A DNA stretch of 64,000 nucleotides from Mesostigma viride (Eukaryota > Streptophyta > Mesostigmatophyceae > Mesostigmatales > Mesostigmataceae): the NCBI GenBank assembly GCA_009746045.1, contig RPFO01000015.1:2328998-2392997 (forward strand), written 5' to 3'. The notes beneath the pieces are model-generated. The model saw only the letters and a program-made list of their open reading frames with translations, did not search any database and was not told the origin of the DNA. The first letter of the stretch is position 1; each line of letters opens with the position of its first letter. Below, piece after piece: positions 54,118 to 63,998 of this stretch. A program made the translations under genes and the position numbers.

Positions 54118-54720
54118 CTATGGCCGCCCGTGTAAGGGGTCCATGAGCCCACGGAGCAGGGGGTACTGCCTCTCCGCCTTCTCCTCCAGCTTGGTGAGGG
54201 CATCTGCAGGGTTGTCCACACCAGGCACATGTTCAATGTGAGCTAGGTAGGACATCTCCTTGAGCAACAAGTAGTCAAGGTCCCTGCTCCTGGCCAGCTG
54301 CCTGTGCACAAATTGCACCATGCCCATGCTATCAGTCCTCACCAGTGTGTGCAGCTGCAACCTACAGGAAGCCACTTGACATAGCTGGTAGAAGAGCTCC
54401 CTCAAGTAAAGAGCAGTATGCAGCCCTTCACAGATTGCCCTGCACTCAGCAATATCACTGCTGGGTGTAACCCTGTTCTGCAACCGACTGTACCAGGTAA
54501 CAAGTGAGGTGTGATCTTGCTCCAGGGTAACTAATGCTGCTGCCCTGCCCCTGACCTCTGTGACCTTCCTATTATCCATAGAACTGTCCACATAGAGAAC
54601 CATGTCAAGGGGCTTGTACAAATCCACAGGACCCAGTATGAGAGGGGGAGACATCATGACAGCCTGCACCACACTCTCAGCACCCACCTCAACCAGCTGG
54701 GAATCAGTAAGTCGACTCAA
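54118..54720 (-). CDS. RNase H domain of copia-like pol
   Basis: About 200 residues. LYVDSSMDNR (Asp about 42), SSDIAECRAICEGLHTALYLRELF (Glu about 83), VRTDSMGM (Asp about 128) and VPGVDNPADALTK (about 165-175) are the copia RNase H blocks; ADxLTK is a classic copia signature. It directly follows the RT frame. A one-base change at the RT end (CAPDLLV to SRLTDSQ) separates them. It degrades the RNA strand during reverse transcription. The same protein is at 63444-63998. Confidence 0.9.
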   Translation of the reverse strand: MSRLTDSQLVEVGAESVVQAVMMSPPLILGPVDLYKPLDMVLYVDSSMDNRKVTEVRGRAAALVTLEQDHTSLVTWYSRLQNRVTPSSDIAECRAICEGLHTALYLRELFYQLCQVASCRLQLHTLVRTDSMGMVQFVHRQLARSRDLDYLLLKEMSYLAHIEHVPGVDNPADALTKLEEKAERQYPLLRGLMDPLHGRP

Positions 54721-55619
54721 ACCAGCAAGTCAGGGGCACATATACTTGCAAGCCATGCCAGCATGCCCCTGATGGTAGCACACCTAGCCTGCGTGATGGG
54801 CTCCTGCAATGCATCTACAATCTGCTGTGGGTAGTCCTTACCACCCTCCATCCTGATGAACCACGAGCCCTTGGCTTGGAACAACGTAGCCTGCATGCCA
54901 CAGAAGACCATAGGCTCATTCTCCACCATGTGCTGTATCTTACCCAGCTCAAACCGCTTCTGGATCTTAGCCAAGACAGCCTCAACCCAGTCTGGTGGAC
55001 CTATGAGATGCAGGTCATCACCATGCAGTGAGGCAAAGACAGGAAGGCCATTGTGGGACCCTTGGAACAAACAGGGATCCACTGGAGACACAGAAAACCC
55101 ACAAGTATTCTTCAAGAATTTCTCTAGGCTCTTTCTCCAGATAATGGGACTGGACCTGAGACCTTCCAACCCTTTCAGAATTCTCAGGTACCTGGCCTTT
55201 ATCTCTGCTCTCCATACAGCAGGTACAGTCACAAAGAAAGGAGGGATATCTCTCCAAGTCTGCCTAGCCTGATCTTGGTCACCCTTGAGAAAAGCCCTCT
55301 TGAAATCAATCAGCACAGAGCTATAGGGCACACCCTTAACCAGAAAAGACAGAAATATACACAGCAGAATCCTCCACGTGTCATGCAGCATCCCTGGAGT
55401 ATAGAGCTCCTCATCTAACAACTGGCCAGTGCCATGATACTCGGTTACAACTGGTCTGACATGTGGCACCTGGACACCATCTACCTCCTTGAGCTTGAGG
55501 ACAAACATCAATCTGAGCAGCTGGTGAACTTCTGGCAGCTCATCCACAGGTTCTGCACAGTTGGAAACTATCCACTCATGCCCAGAAGCAACAAAGCCAA
55601 GAGTCCATGCCTTAGCCAT
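54717..55619 (-). CDS. Reverse transcriptase domain of copia-like pol
   Basis: About 300 residues. VLIDFKRAFLKGD (catalytic Asp about 104), LKGLEGLRSSPIIWRKSLEKFL and GFSVSPVDPCLF correspond to copia blocks (D..TAFLNG, L.GL.Q.PR.W, DP.LF). The active-site box is LHGDDLHLIG, so YVDD of copia is HGDD here with both aspartates kept. The frame starts after an in-frame stop; upstream palm/finger sequence may extend in another frame. The catalytic acids are present, so the variation may be lineage-specific rather than decay. Confidence 0.9.
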   Translation of the reverse strand: MAKAWTLGFVASGHEWIVSNCAEPVDELPEVHQLLRLMFVLKLKEVDGVQVPHVRPVVTEYHGTGQLLDEELYTPGMLHDTWRILLCIFLSFLVKGVPYSSVLIDFKRAFLKGDQDQARQTWRDIPPFFVTVPAVWRAEIKARYLRILKGLEGLRSSPIIWRKSLEKFLKNTCGFSVSPVDPCLFQGSHNGLPVFASLHGDDLHLIGPPDWVEAVLAKIQKRFELGKIQHMVENEPMVFCGMQATLFQAKGSWFIRMEGGKDYPQQIVDALQEPITQARCATIRGMLAWLASICAPDLLV

Positions 55620-55743
55620 CTTGGGGCTTGCATCATCTCGACTAGCTGGCGCCAGGGAATAGGACTGTGAGCAGCTATCTGGTACCTGTTTACCCCTAAC
55701 TGCCTTGGATCAAAGGTGGTTGGGATTATCAACAGGTCCTCAG

Positions 55744-56568
55744 CTATGGGCTCCTGACCTTGAGGACCCTCAGCTGGCTGACTCCTAACAGCCTTACCGC
55801 CACTGCAAGACCCTGGGAATAGTGATATCTTTCAAGGGGGAGGCTGCCCCTGCCTTCTAGTGCCAACTCATCAGAGGTCAAAGTAACCCCTGGCATGCAC
55901 AAGAAGTTCTGACCCAGAATGGCAGGCCCCTGATAGCCCTCTACCACACAGAACGTGGTGGGCACCCCTAAGATAGGCACACTCACTTCCCCAAGGATCT
56001 TCATGGACACCTTTCCTGAGAAATCAGACACAGCAAGGCAACTGGGATGGGACATCTGTAAGCCTACAGCATCCTCTTCCCTGATGACAGACACCTGTGA
56101 GTTGGTATCTACCTCCATTGTAGCTGCCCAGCACGACCCCCACCCCGTGAGCTTGGATACCTTGGGATCATGTTTGCTGCGCATGAGTGCTCGGATGACG
56201 TCCGCCATGAGAGGCCCCCGGGCCTTAGGTGGCTGCCCCGTCCCCTCTGGCCTTGTGACAGTTGCTTCAGCAGCCTCCTCCTGCTCGTCATCTTCCAGCA
56301 GGGACAGACCATCATCCACCACCAGAGGATTGTTAGCTGCTGCTGCCTGGCTCTGGCCTGGCTCCTCAACCCAGCTGGGAGGGCCTGGCCCGTCTGCAGG
56401 CCAGATTGCATGTGGCCTTCTTTCCTTGACATGAGCCCAGGACAACCTGTACACGTGCCTTGGATCCTTTTCCAAAGCCACCAGGCAAGATCTGTTAGCT
56501 TCTCCACACGAGTGACAACCCCATCCTGCCACTTCCCCCGCTTGCCTGGAATAGATGGTTCCTTCCAC
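55744..56568 (-). CDS. Integrase C-terminus plus retropepsin-like protease domain
   Basis: The frame picks up the integrase tail after a frame change near 56485 (LEKDPRHVYRLSWAHVKERR). An acidic linker follows, then an aspartic protease-like domain: CWAATMEVDTNSQVSVI (about 147-163), a middle strand CLAVSDFSGKVSMKILGEV..PILGV, and AILGQNFLCMPGVTL, equivalent to the ILG..FL block. The active-site triad is DTN instead of DTG/DSG. The protease is therefore placed between integrase and RT, unlike copia (PR-IN-RT) or gypsy (PR-RT-IN). A second protease is not seen in or after gag. Confidence 0.8.
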   Translation of the reverse strand: MEGTIYSRQAGEVAGWGCHSCGEANRSCLVALEKDPRHVYRLSWAHVKERRPHAIWPADGPGPPSWVEEPGQSQAAAANNPLVVDDGLSLLEDDEQEEAAEATVTRPEGTGQPPKARGPLMADVIRALMRSKHDPKVSKLTGWGSCWAATMEVDTNSQVSVIREEDAVGLQMSHPSCLAVSDFSGKVSMKILGEVSVPILGVPTTFCVVEGYQGPAILGQNFLCMPGVTLTSDELALEGRGSLPLERYHYSQGLAVAVRLLGVSQLRVLKVRSP

Positions 56569-57635
56569 ATCCTGACCTTCAGCCCCACCTGAGGCCTCAG
56601 CACATTCCAGTTCTTGTCCTTACGTCTCAGCTGGGCAAATAACCTATCTGCCTTCCTAAGACTGGCCTGCACCACGTTCTCAGGCAACAAGCTATACTGC
56701 AGGGCCAGGGGAGAGACAGCCACACCATCAAAGTAATAGTTAACCCTGTGGTTCAGCTGCTCTTCTATCCCCTTACACCAGGCTGCCCTCTCTAAGGCAG
56801 ATGCCACAAGTGGCACTGACTCTGCTGCTAGCACCACTGTCTTCACTTCACGTATGGATCTCTCTACAGCCCCTTGCTGCCCATGACTCTCCCTGGGGAC
56901 TACTACCAGCTTACAAGGCAGCTGGTCCTGATGCTTGAGCAAACAGTCAAACTGCAAGTCTGCCTGCACACTCTTGCACACCCCAAAGCCTGGGATCAGG
57001 GCCTTCATACCCAACAACAAGTGGTGCTCCTGCATACCAGGCAGAACGTCTATCAGCCTGTATCTGCTGAACCTGTCCACCCCCACCAATATATACAAGC
57101 CCCTGATATGCTGGATATCCATCTGGATGTCGCCACGCTCCCTAGCAGGCTCCCTAGCATGGGACTGAGGTGGGTGAACAGCATTCTCCTGGCAACCACA
57201 GTTCTCAGCAGCAGCCTGGCAAGCCTCCCACAAAGGCTCCCTACCTAGCTTCCAAGCAAACATTGCTGCCTGCCCAGAATGCCCAAACATATGATGCAAT
57301 CTATGGCCAGCCTCAGCATAGCTCAGCACTCTCAGTACTGACCTGGCGAGACGTCTGAACCGTGTGTGGGGACACATGATCCACTCCTGAGGTTCCAGGG
57401 CTTCCCTGCAGGCCGTCCTGACGCCCCAAGTCAGGCCCTGCACCCTGGACCGCTCCAGGCCCTTCCAGCAAGGTCCTTGGCCCTCCAGGCCAGCACCTGC
57501 TGGAGACCCACCACCTGCATGAGGCATAGGGAATTCAGCTGCAGCATTGTTATTGCAATCCAGTGGAAGAACAACATCTTTACACCCTTGGTGCTGCACA
57601 AGGGGCACACCCCCGTCCTTATGTACATCCAGCAC
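56485..57635 (-). CDS. Integrase domain of copia-like pol
   Basis: The frame 57635-56109 is coding to about 56485. A zinc-finger-like region HRLHHMFGH ... NCGCQ lies at about 107-147. The core has Asp in IQMDIQHIRG (about 172) with LVGVDRFSRY, Asp in VQADLQF (about 225) and Glu in HGQQGAVERSIRE (about 258), the DDE set. A C-terminal WQDGVV.RVE segment follows near 370. After 56485 this frame loses meaning and coding moves to the overlapping frame. It inserts the DNA copy into the genome. Confidence 0.85.
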
Positions 57636-57683
57636 ACCTTCCCCAAGGGGTGATTGACTATTTACAGGGGATGATGTAGCTAG

Positions 57684-59030
57684 TCACTGCTGCCCAGACT
57701 GGCCTCCTGCCCCAGCAGGCTTGGCCTTCCTGTCAGGACACTCACGACGCCAGTGACCTTCCTTGCCACACACAAAACATGCTCCACCCTTCTTCCCAGA
57801 CCCAGCCCCACCCTTGCCAGGCTTCCCCTGGCCTCCCTGAGGCTGCCCACCCTGCTTGCCCTGGTTGCCTTGAGCTTGGCCCTTGCCTTGCCCTTGGCCA
57901 CCCTTACCCTGCTGACCACCAGCTTGCTGGCCCCCAACCCCTCCTTGGGGACCTGCACCCTTGCCACCCTGAGCCCCCTGCCTCTGGCGCCTGAAGCGCT
58001 TACGCTTGTTGGGCCTTGCCCCATCACGGGCTGGGTACCCGGGGACATCACCTTGGCCCTGCACAGCGGAGGTGGCATTGCTGCCATGGGACTGGATAGC
58101 CTTGCAGGCAGGTTCTGGCTTCCTTATGCTGAGGATTACAAGCTCCAGAGCACGCAAGGAGCCATCAGTCTGGTTAAGAAACATGCGGGCACCGTTCCTC
58201 CCATCCACACTCAAACCCATACGGTCCAGGAAATAGTCTGCCAAGGCCCTATCTGTGACCAGGAAGCCATACTTGGCCCCCTTGTCCCTGATACGGTTGA
58301 GCCTAGCCCATTCCTCTGCCACAGGGCCCACTATCTCAAAGGTGTCATACTGATGCTTGTAGTAGTTGGTGAGGTTGAGAACCTTGTCAGAGAACTCTTC
58401 CCTCAACCCTTCCAGGAACTGTGCCCAGGTTAGCTTATCCTTGACAGCAGTCCTAGCCTTCTCCCTGACACGCTCTGACGAGTCCCTGTTGCACGTGGAC
58501 GAGTGAAACACTTGCACTAGGTTGACAGTGGGGTCCACGGAGCACACAACAAGCTCCATGTCCTCTAGCCACTTGTCCAAAGCTTCCTGTGCTAGTGGTG
58601 GGTTAAGAGGCTTTTGTCCATTCATAACAGTGACAGCACTCATGTGAGGTCTCGACCCTGGCAGCGCCTTCACTGGCTCCACCACAGCGGGTGTCACAAC
58701 AACAGCACCACTTGGTCCAGCAGGCACAGGGGAGAGCACATCCACATGAGGCCTCTTACCATTGCCGTCAGCAGAGGGGTCCCTCTTACGCTTCTCCACG
58801 GCAGGTTGCCCATTTGCCACCGTTATTGCATCAGATGCCCCCAGCGCCCGCGCCTTGCGCGCCTCCTCCACCGAGTCTTCGTGTCGCCTCTTGCTCCCTG
58901 GTCGCTTTCCCCCATCGCCGTCGCTGGCTGGGATCGCCTCTCCCACCAGCGCTCCTTGCCCTTCCCAGGCTCCTGGCTCCTCCAGCCGGTGCCCCCTCCT
59001 CGCCCTTGTCGCCGTCGCCCGGTTTGCCAC
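57684..59030 (-). CDS. Gag of copia-like element
   Basis: 448 residues starting ATG 59030. An acidic/basic variable N-terminus is followed by a conserved helical core at about 140-300 (KWLEDMELVVCSVDPTVNLVQVF, LTWAQFLEGLREEFSD, SLRALELVILSIRKPEP). A Gly/Gln/Lys-rich RNA-binding-like stretch lies at about 345-412. A CCHC knuckle CFVCGKEGHWRREC is at about 417-430, and the stop comes 49 bases before the integrase frame. The truncated homologue is at 268-963. It packages element RNA. Confidence 0.93.
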   Translation of the reverse strand: MANRATATRARRGHRLEEPGAWEGQGALVGEAIPASDGDGGKRPGSKRRHEDSVEEARKARALGASDAITVANGQPAVEKRKRDPSADGNGKRPHVDVLSPVPAGPSGAVVVTPAVVEPVKALPGSRPHMSAVTVMNGQKPLNPPLAQEALDKWLEDMELVVCSVDPTVNLVQVFHSSTCNRDSSERVREKARTAVKDKLTWAQFLEGLREEFSDKVLNLTNYYKHQYDTFEIVGPVAEEWARLNRIRDKGAKYGFLVTDRALADYFLDRMGLSVDGRNGARMFLNQTDGSLRALELVILSIRKPEPACKAIQSHGSNATSAVQGQGDVPGYPARDGARPNKRKRFRRQRQGAQGGKGAGPQGGVGGQQAGGQQGKGGQGQGKGQAQGNQGKQGGQPQGGQGKPGKGGAGSGKKGGACFVCGKEGHWRRECPDRKAKPAGAGGQSGQQ

Positions 59031-59431
59031 GAGGCATTATATACAAGTGGGGACACAACAATAAAGGCGAAGGAAAAAGGAAGAACTGACTCAAGCACTG
59101 GCGTCGCTGGGGGATGCCGTGGGCACCGTCCCAGCTACTGACTCAGCACCTGCTTGGTTCGCTGCCTCCAGCTCTCGCTCTGAGCAGTGGCTGCGATGGG
59201 CGTCTCTGGCCGCTCCTCGTCGCTGCCAGCGGCGTCCTCCCCGTCGGCGTAGGGTCCAAACACTCTGCTAACGGGTCGCCCGTCTGCAGACTTCTCCACT
59301 GGGATCCGGGGCTCGCTCCCACTCGGCGATCCCACTCAAGGTTCCTCACCCACCGCGTTCCACCACCCCGCTTGTCGTTGCAAGCCCCACGACCACCGTA
59401 GTCGTGTTCGGGCTCTTGCGGGACGTGCAGC

Positions 59432-60288
59432 TCAGCACGACGTCGTGCAGCGTACCCTTCTGGTACCGTCGCCTTGATCTATCTGCTGAGATGAACGTTC
59501 GATGATCCCCTCTGGCTGATCAACGAATTGGTAATGGAAGTCTTCTGGCGTTACCTCCCGACCCGTGATGACCTCGACCACTGGATCGTGTGCGTCTGGT
59601 TCCGCCGCCCGCGGTGTCGAGTGTTGACCAAATCCCAAATGGTCGTGTGGTTATCACCCACCGGTCTGCGTTACCCCGTGACTCCTGCAAAAGAATGTTC
59701 ACGAGGTGTTCGCACGTTTGTGAAACCACCTCTGTTGTCGACCAGGGGTTGTCGACTTCGCGCGCCTGCGCTTGCCTGATCACGTCCGGGACTTCAACTC
59801 CCGCGCCCAGCACAGACGTTGCCACCTGATGGTTGAACAGTCGCGCTGCTCCCAGTCCAATGGCCACGATCTGGCCCAGTGCCTCCCGCGCCAAATCCAG
59901 CTGCGACACGGTCACGTGCCCGCCCTGGTGAGCCACCTCCAGACCGTAAATGGTCGAGGACAGCTCGTCCCGTATTGACACAAACTTTTCGACGGCCTCT
60001 CGCGACAATTCGCCGGGAGCTGTCGAAGCCTCAATCTGCATCACAATGGGGTCGCTCGCCGCCGGCCCTGCTGCAGTTCCGCAAACTGCTACCCAACCTT
60101 TCTTCGCCAGCCCCCTTGCCAGGTACGCCGCCTGGACGAAGGTTGATGCGGTGCTCGGATGAGCGTAGGGATGAAAAGGTCGTGATCGCTCCGGGGCCTA
60201 CCCGAAGCTGCGGCTGCGAGCTCTGGCTTTGCGAAGGCTCAATGGCCTGTTCCCTCGGCACGTTGGACATGAAGAAGTAAGGAGACAA
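59432..60288 (-). pseudogene. ORF1 upstream of gag, conserved in two copies, frameshifted
   Basis: Coding passes through three minus-strand frames: 60288 to about 60170, then about 60170-59560, then about 59600-59432. The joined product of about 270 residues aligns with the relic at 1335-2164. Shared blocks: FVQAAYLARGLAKKGWVAVCG, EVAHQGGHVTVSQLDLAREALGQI, VDNPWSTTEV, LLQESRGNADRW, TPEDFHYQFVDQPEG. Frame changes occur at different positions in the two copies, which shows that a continuous protein was ancestral. I recognise no domain. An accessory role before gag is all that the context supports. Confidence 0.7.
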
Positions 60289-60316
60289 TAATACGAGTTA
60301 GAAAGAGCTCCCAACG

Positions 60317-60937
60317 TGTGAGCTCTTGGTCTTTCACAGCGCGTCTTAGCCAATGTTGCAAGGCAGCAACCTTAAATCTGTTCACCAGGCCACGACCACA
60401 ATGGGCACTTCCACGACCAAGGTGGCACCCACGGTTCGTGCTTTCCGAGATAGCTGGTCATCCCCCATGACCAAGCTATATCCTTGCGTTGTTCCTCGTT
60501 CCCATCGGCATGACGAGGCACGTGCAGGCGTGCAGGCAAATCCACAACGTCCACTGGCATCAGTGCAGAGCCAGGACGTACTGGATTTGCCTAGACTCTG
60601 CAACCTAGGAAGTACAGGACCTGTCACAAGCCTGCAAGGCCTAGTATCCTTGCAGCCTTGTGCCAGTGCCAGTACCCTACTAGTCGCAGGCTGCTGCTCC
60701 TCCTGGTCTACGTGGACCACAGTCACGTGATAGACAGGCTAAGCCTGTGCAGGCACGGCCTGCCACGTGTCCTGTCCACTACACCAGAGGACTGCACCCT
60801 AGTCGGCCACGGATGGCTAGGACTTCGGGACTTGATATCTTTCTCGTCCCTTGTCTGTTTCAGGCGGTCAGCACGGCGTTGGAAAGGTCTTTCCAAACTG
60901 TATCCACTTAGCATATTGGTTGCCCAAAATGCTAACT
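60317..60937 (-). repeat. 5' LTR of rearranged copia-like element
   Basis: About 621 bases, homologous along its length to 52486-53107. On the minus strand its 3' end AAGAGCTCACA is followed by CGTTGGGAGCTC. A standard initiator tRNA-Met primer site is not present, so priming may differ in this family. Confidence 0.85.
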
Positions 60938-60944
60938 TCCCCAT

Positions 60945-61427
60945 GGAGCATTCCACGTTCTTGTTTGACAATGGCCCAGAAGTAATCACCGCCATCTGGC
61001 GCTCACCCCATGTCATGCTCCTGCCATCAGGCAGGCCAGCATACCGGATCTGTTCCGCCAAGTGAGATGCAGCATGGACTGATCTTGACATTTCTGACGC
61101 TGGCATAACACACTCTAATGCTACCACCGCACGCACCATCATTTCGCCCACTTCGACTAACTGCGATTGAGTGAGACACCTTGCTGAAAATACAGCATTA
61201 AAGGCCACAGACAGCTGGACAAATGCCGCGCGGGCATCCGGATGCAAACGATTGCGCAACACGACCGGCAACAACAGACACAGGTACTTGTTCTTGTCAC
61301 TTGTTTTCATCGTCTCATCGCTTTTCCCGTCAGCGGCTAGTCCGTGGTACCGCCCAGGCACATAGTCTGGGAGGCGGTCGAACGCCTTTTCCACCTCTGC
61401 ATTCAACAGAAACATGGTATGATACAC
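60945..61427 (-). pseudogene. CACTA/EnSpm transposase-associated fragment (DUF4218-like)
   Basis: About 160 residues from 61427: K..DKNKYLCLLLPVVLRNRL...ARAAFVQLSVAFNAVFSARCLTQSQLVEVGEMMVRAVVALECVMPASEM..SVHAASHLAEQIRYAGLPDGRSMTWGERQM. The pattern (LLPVALR..L, L..FFN.LC.K, L......I...LC.LE..FPP..FD...HL..HL, GP...RWMYP.ER) is that of the DUF4218 domain next to CACTA transposases. The frame then runs into LTR sequence and is chimeric beyond 60945. No transposase catalytic core is visible. Confidence 0.65.
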
Positions 61428-61620
61428 AGATGTAAACGATCACATCGACAATTTGATTAGAAAATTATGTCAGAGGCGAATTCTCAGAGTGGCCAAACAC
61501 TGTCAGCCCAAATGCTCCGGCAAATCCTGACACTAACCCCATAAATAGTTATTGAAAAAATGAAAGGAAGTCTTACAAGCAACATGTTTACCCTAACAAG
61601 AGTTAGCGAACAGCCAGAAC
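61428..61620. other. Unassigned spacer
   Basis: About 190 A/T-rich bases between the CACTA fragment and duplicated LTR pieces; nothing recognised. Confidence 0.5.
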
Positions 61621-61805
61621 TGTGAGTTCCTGGTCTCTCGCGCCACACAACGGGATGAGCCAAAGTTGCAAAGGCAGCAACCTTTTAACCCGTGCACCAA
61701 GCCACGACCACGGTGACCTTTCCTTGGGAACTTGGTGCTAGATTAAAGTCAAGGCACATTACCTAGTCCAATGGCTGGGATTACAGGATGCCAAGAACGT
61801 ACTAT
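61621..61805 (-). repeat. Duplicated LTR start joined to 3' UTR fragment
   Basis: 61621-61716 repeats the first 96 bases of the LTR at 61806-61901. 61717-61805 repeats about 62664-62751 from the 3' UTR of the same element. The piece looks like the product of template switching or unequal exchange. Confidence 0.8.
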
Positions 61806-62432
61806 TGTGAGTTCCTGGTCTCTCGCGCCACACAACGGGATGAGCCAAAGTTGCAAAGGCAGCAACCTTTTAACCCGTGCACCAAGCCACGACCACGGTG
61901 AGCAGTTCCACGTCCAATGTGGGAGCCTCGGTTCGTGCTTGCCAAGATAGCTGGTCATCCCCCATGACCAAGCTATATCCTTTGCGTTGTTCCTCGTTCC
62001 CATCGGCGTGACGAGGCACGTGCAGGCAGGCAAGCAAATCCTCAACGTCCACTGGCATCAGTGCAGAGCCAGGACGAACTGGATTTGCCTAGACTCTGCA
62101 ACCTAGGAAGTACAGGACCTGTCACAAGCCTGCAAGGCCTAGTATCCTTGCAGACCTGCGCCAGTCCTGTATTCCACCAGCCACAGGTTGCTGCTCCTCT
62201 GGTCTACGTGGACCACAGTCACGTGATAGTCAGGCTAAGCCTGTGCAGGCACGGCCTGCCACGTGTCCTGTCCACTATACCAGAGGACTGTACCCTAGTC
62301 GGCCACGGACGGCTAGGACTTCGGGACCTCATATCTTTCTCGTCCCTTGTCTGTTTCAGGCGGTCAGCACGGCGTTGGAAAGGTCTTTCCAAACTGCATC
62401 CACTTAGCATATTGGTTGCCCAAAATGCTAAC
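61806..62432 (-). repeat. 3' LTR of second copia-like copy
   Basis: About 627 bases homologous to 52486-53107 and 60317-60937; it starts TGTGAGTTCCTGGTC. Confidence 0.85.
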
Positions 62433-63443
62433 TCCAACCCTTTCTTCTTTTGGAGCTGGACCAGCTTGAAACAAACCTAACCTTGCTTGTGCCCACTCAG
62501 CCACAGACCGCTTGGTCCCTTGAGGTTGATCAGACCTTTGAGGGCCCAGGTTCCTGCCTCCTTTGGGTAACAACATATCTGCCCTTGGACCAGGCTAGGT
62601 GTACTGGCCAGTGAATCAGAGGTCACCCCAGGTTATCCCCTGACCCCTTGGTCAGCTCCCAACCTTTCCTTGGGAACTTGGTGCTAGATTAAAGTCAAGG
62701 CACATTACCTAGTCCAATGGCTGGGATTACAGGATGCCAAGAACGTACTATTGTGAGTTCCTGATCTTTCACAGTTATCACAGGCGCCCGTTCTTATGGC
62801 GCCCGCCTTGGCCAGCCTTTCCCTTTTATGCTCAAAGAGACTCAGGTAGCACCTGTACAAATACTGCCTCATTGGGGAGCCCATGTCTTCACTGGGTGTT
62901 AAGCCCAGGAATCACTCATGCCAGGCTGTGGCTCTGCTGGGGAATTGAACCCCACCCCAACCTCCAGGTTTATAGGTGACCTGGAACTTTACACAAGAGA
63001 AACATTACAACCATGAGAACAACATGAGAATGACATGACATGATTATGTTTTATTCAAGCATTATATAACCCAGAATGTGGCCCCTGGCAACCATGTTCC
63101 ACATGGTCACACAACCAGGTTCTTTATTAGCAACAGGTTGGAAACAAGCACTAGAAAACATATATACAGCAACCTGTAAGAACCAGCATTCGGGTTGCCC
63201 TTGCATGGCCTAACTGTTTGAGGCCAAAGGCGTCGACTTAAGTCCTGGCGACTCTTCTGAACCCCATGGGGAGGGCCAGGCATGATTCTCAGCTGGTAGG
63301 AGTGACATTCCACACCAACTCCTGTCCAGGAGGGTGTACCTAACCCTGAAGGACCGGCTGTCAACCAGTAAGCACCAGTCACCACTTGGTACTTTGGTCA
63401 AGCAGCCCACTGGGGGCACCCAAGCTGAAGCAAGGCCTGGTCT

Positions 63444-63998
63444 CTATGGCCGCCCGTGTAAGGGGTCCATGAGCCCACGGAGCAGGGGGTACTGCCTCTC
63501 CGCCTTCTCCTCCAGCTTGGTGAGGGCATCTGCAGGGTTGTCCACACCAGGCACATGTTCAATGTGAGCTAGGTAGGACATCTCCTTGAGCAACAAGTAG
63601 TCAAGGTCCCTGCTCCTGGCCAGCTGCCTGTGCACAAATTGCACCATGCCCATGCTATCAGTCCTCACCAGTGTGTGCAGCTGCAACCTACAGGAAGCCA
63701 CTTGACATAGCTGGTAGAAGAGCTCCCTCAAGTAAAGAGCAGTATGCAGCCCTTCACAGATTGCCCTGCACTCAGCAATATCACTGCTGGGTGTAACCCT
63801 GTTCTGCAACCGACTGTACCAGGTAACAAGTGAGGTGTGATCTTGCTCCAGGGTAACTAATGCTGCTGCCCTGCCCCTGACCTCTGTGACCTTCCTATTA
63901 TCCATAGAACTGTCCACATAGAGAACCATGTCAAGGGGCTTGTACAAATCCACAGGACCCAGTATGAGAGGGGGAGACATCATGACAGCCTGCACCAC
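63444..63998 (-). CDS. RNase H domain of second copia-like copy (partial)
   Basis: The visible 184 residues appear identical to those at 54118-54672, including LYVDSSMDNR, SSDIAECRAIC, VRTDSMGM and NPADALTK. The upstream RT lies outside the window, so it cannot be checked whether the RT/RNase H frame change of the first copy is shared. Confidence 0.9.
   Translation of the reverse strand: MVQAVMMSPPLILGPVDLYKPLDMVLYVDSSMDNRKVTEVRGRAAALVTLEQDHTSLVTWYSRLQNRVTPSSDIAECRAICEGLHTALYLRELFYQLCQVASCRLQLHTLVRTDSMGMVQFVHRQLARSRDLDYLLLKEMSYLAHIEHVPGVDNPADALTKLEEKAERQYPLLRGLMDPLHGRP

Larger units (their letters stand above)
52486..60937 (-). mobile_element. Copia-like element with order ORF1-gag-IN-PR-RT-RH
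   Basis: The LTRs are 52486-53107 (3') and 60317-60937 (5'). On the minus strand the interior gives ORF1 (60288-59432), gag (59030-57684), integrase (57635 to about 56480), protease-like (about 56480-55744), RT (55619-54717), RNase H (54720-54118) and a ~1-kb 3' region, ending in a polypurine tract at 53128-53115. The RT and RNase H are of copia type. Several single-base frame changes make this copy inactive. The outer flanks show no target duplication (left: copia leader; right: CACTA fragment), so the ends were rearranged or the LTRs come from different copies. Confidence 0.88.
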
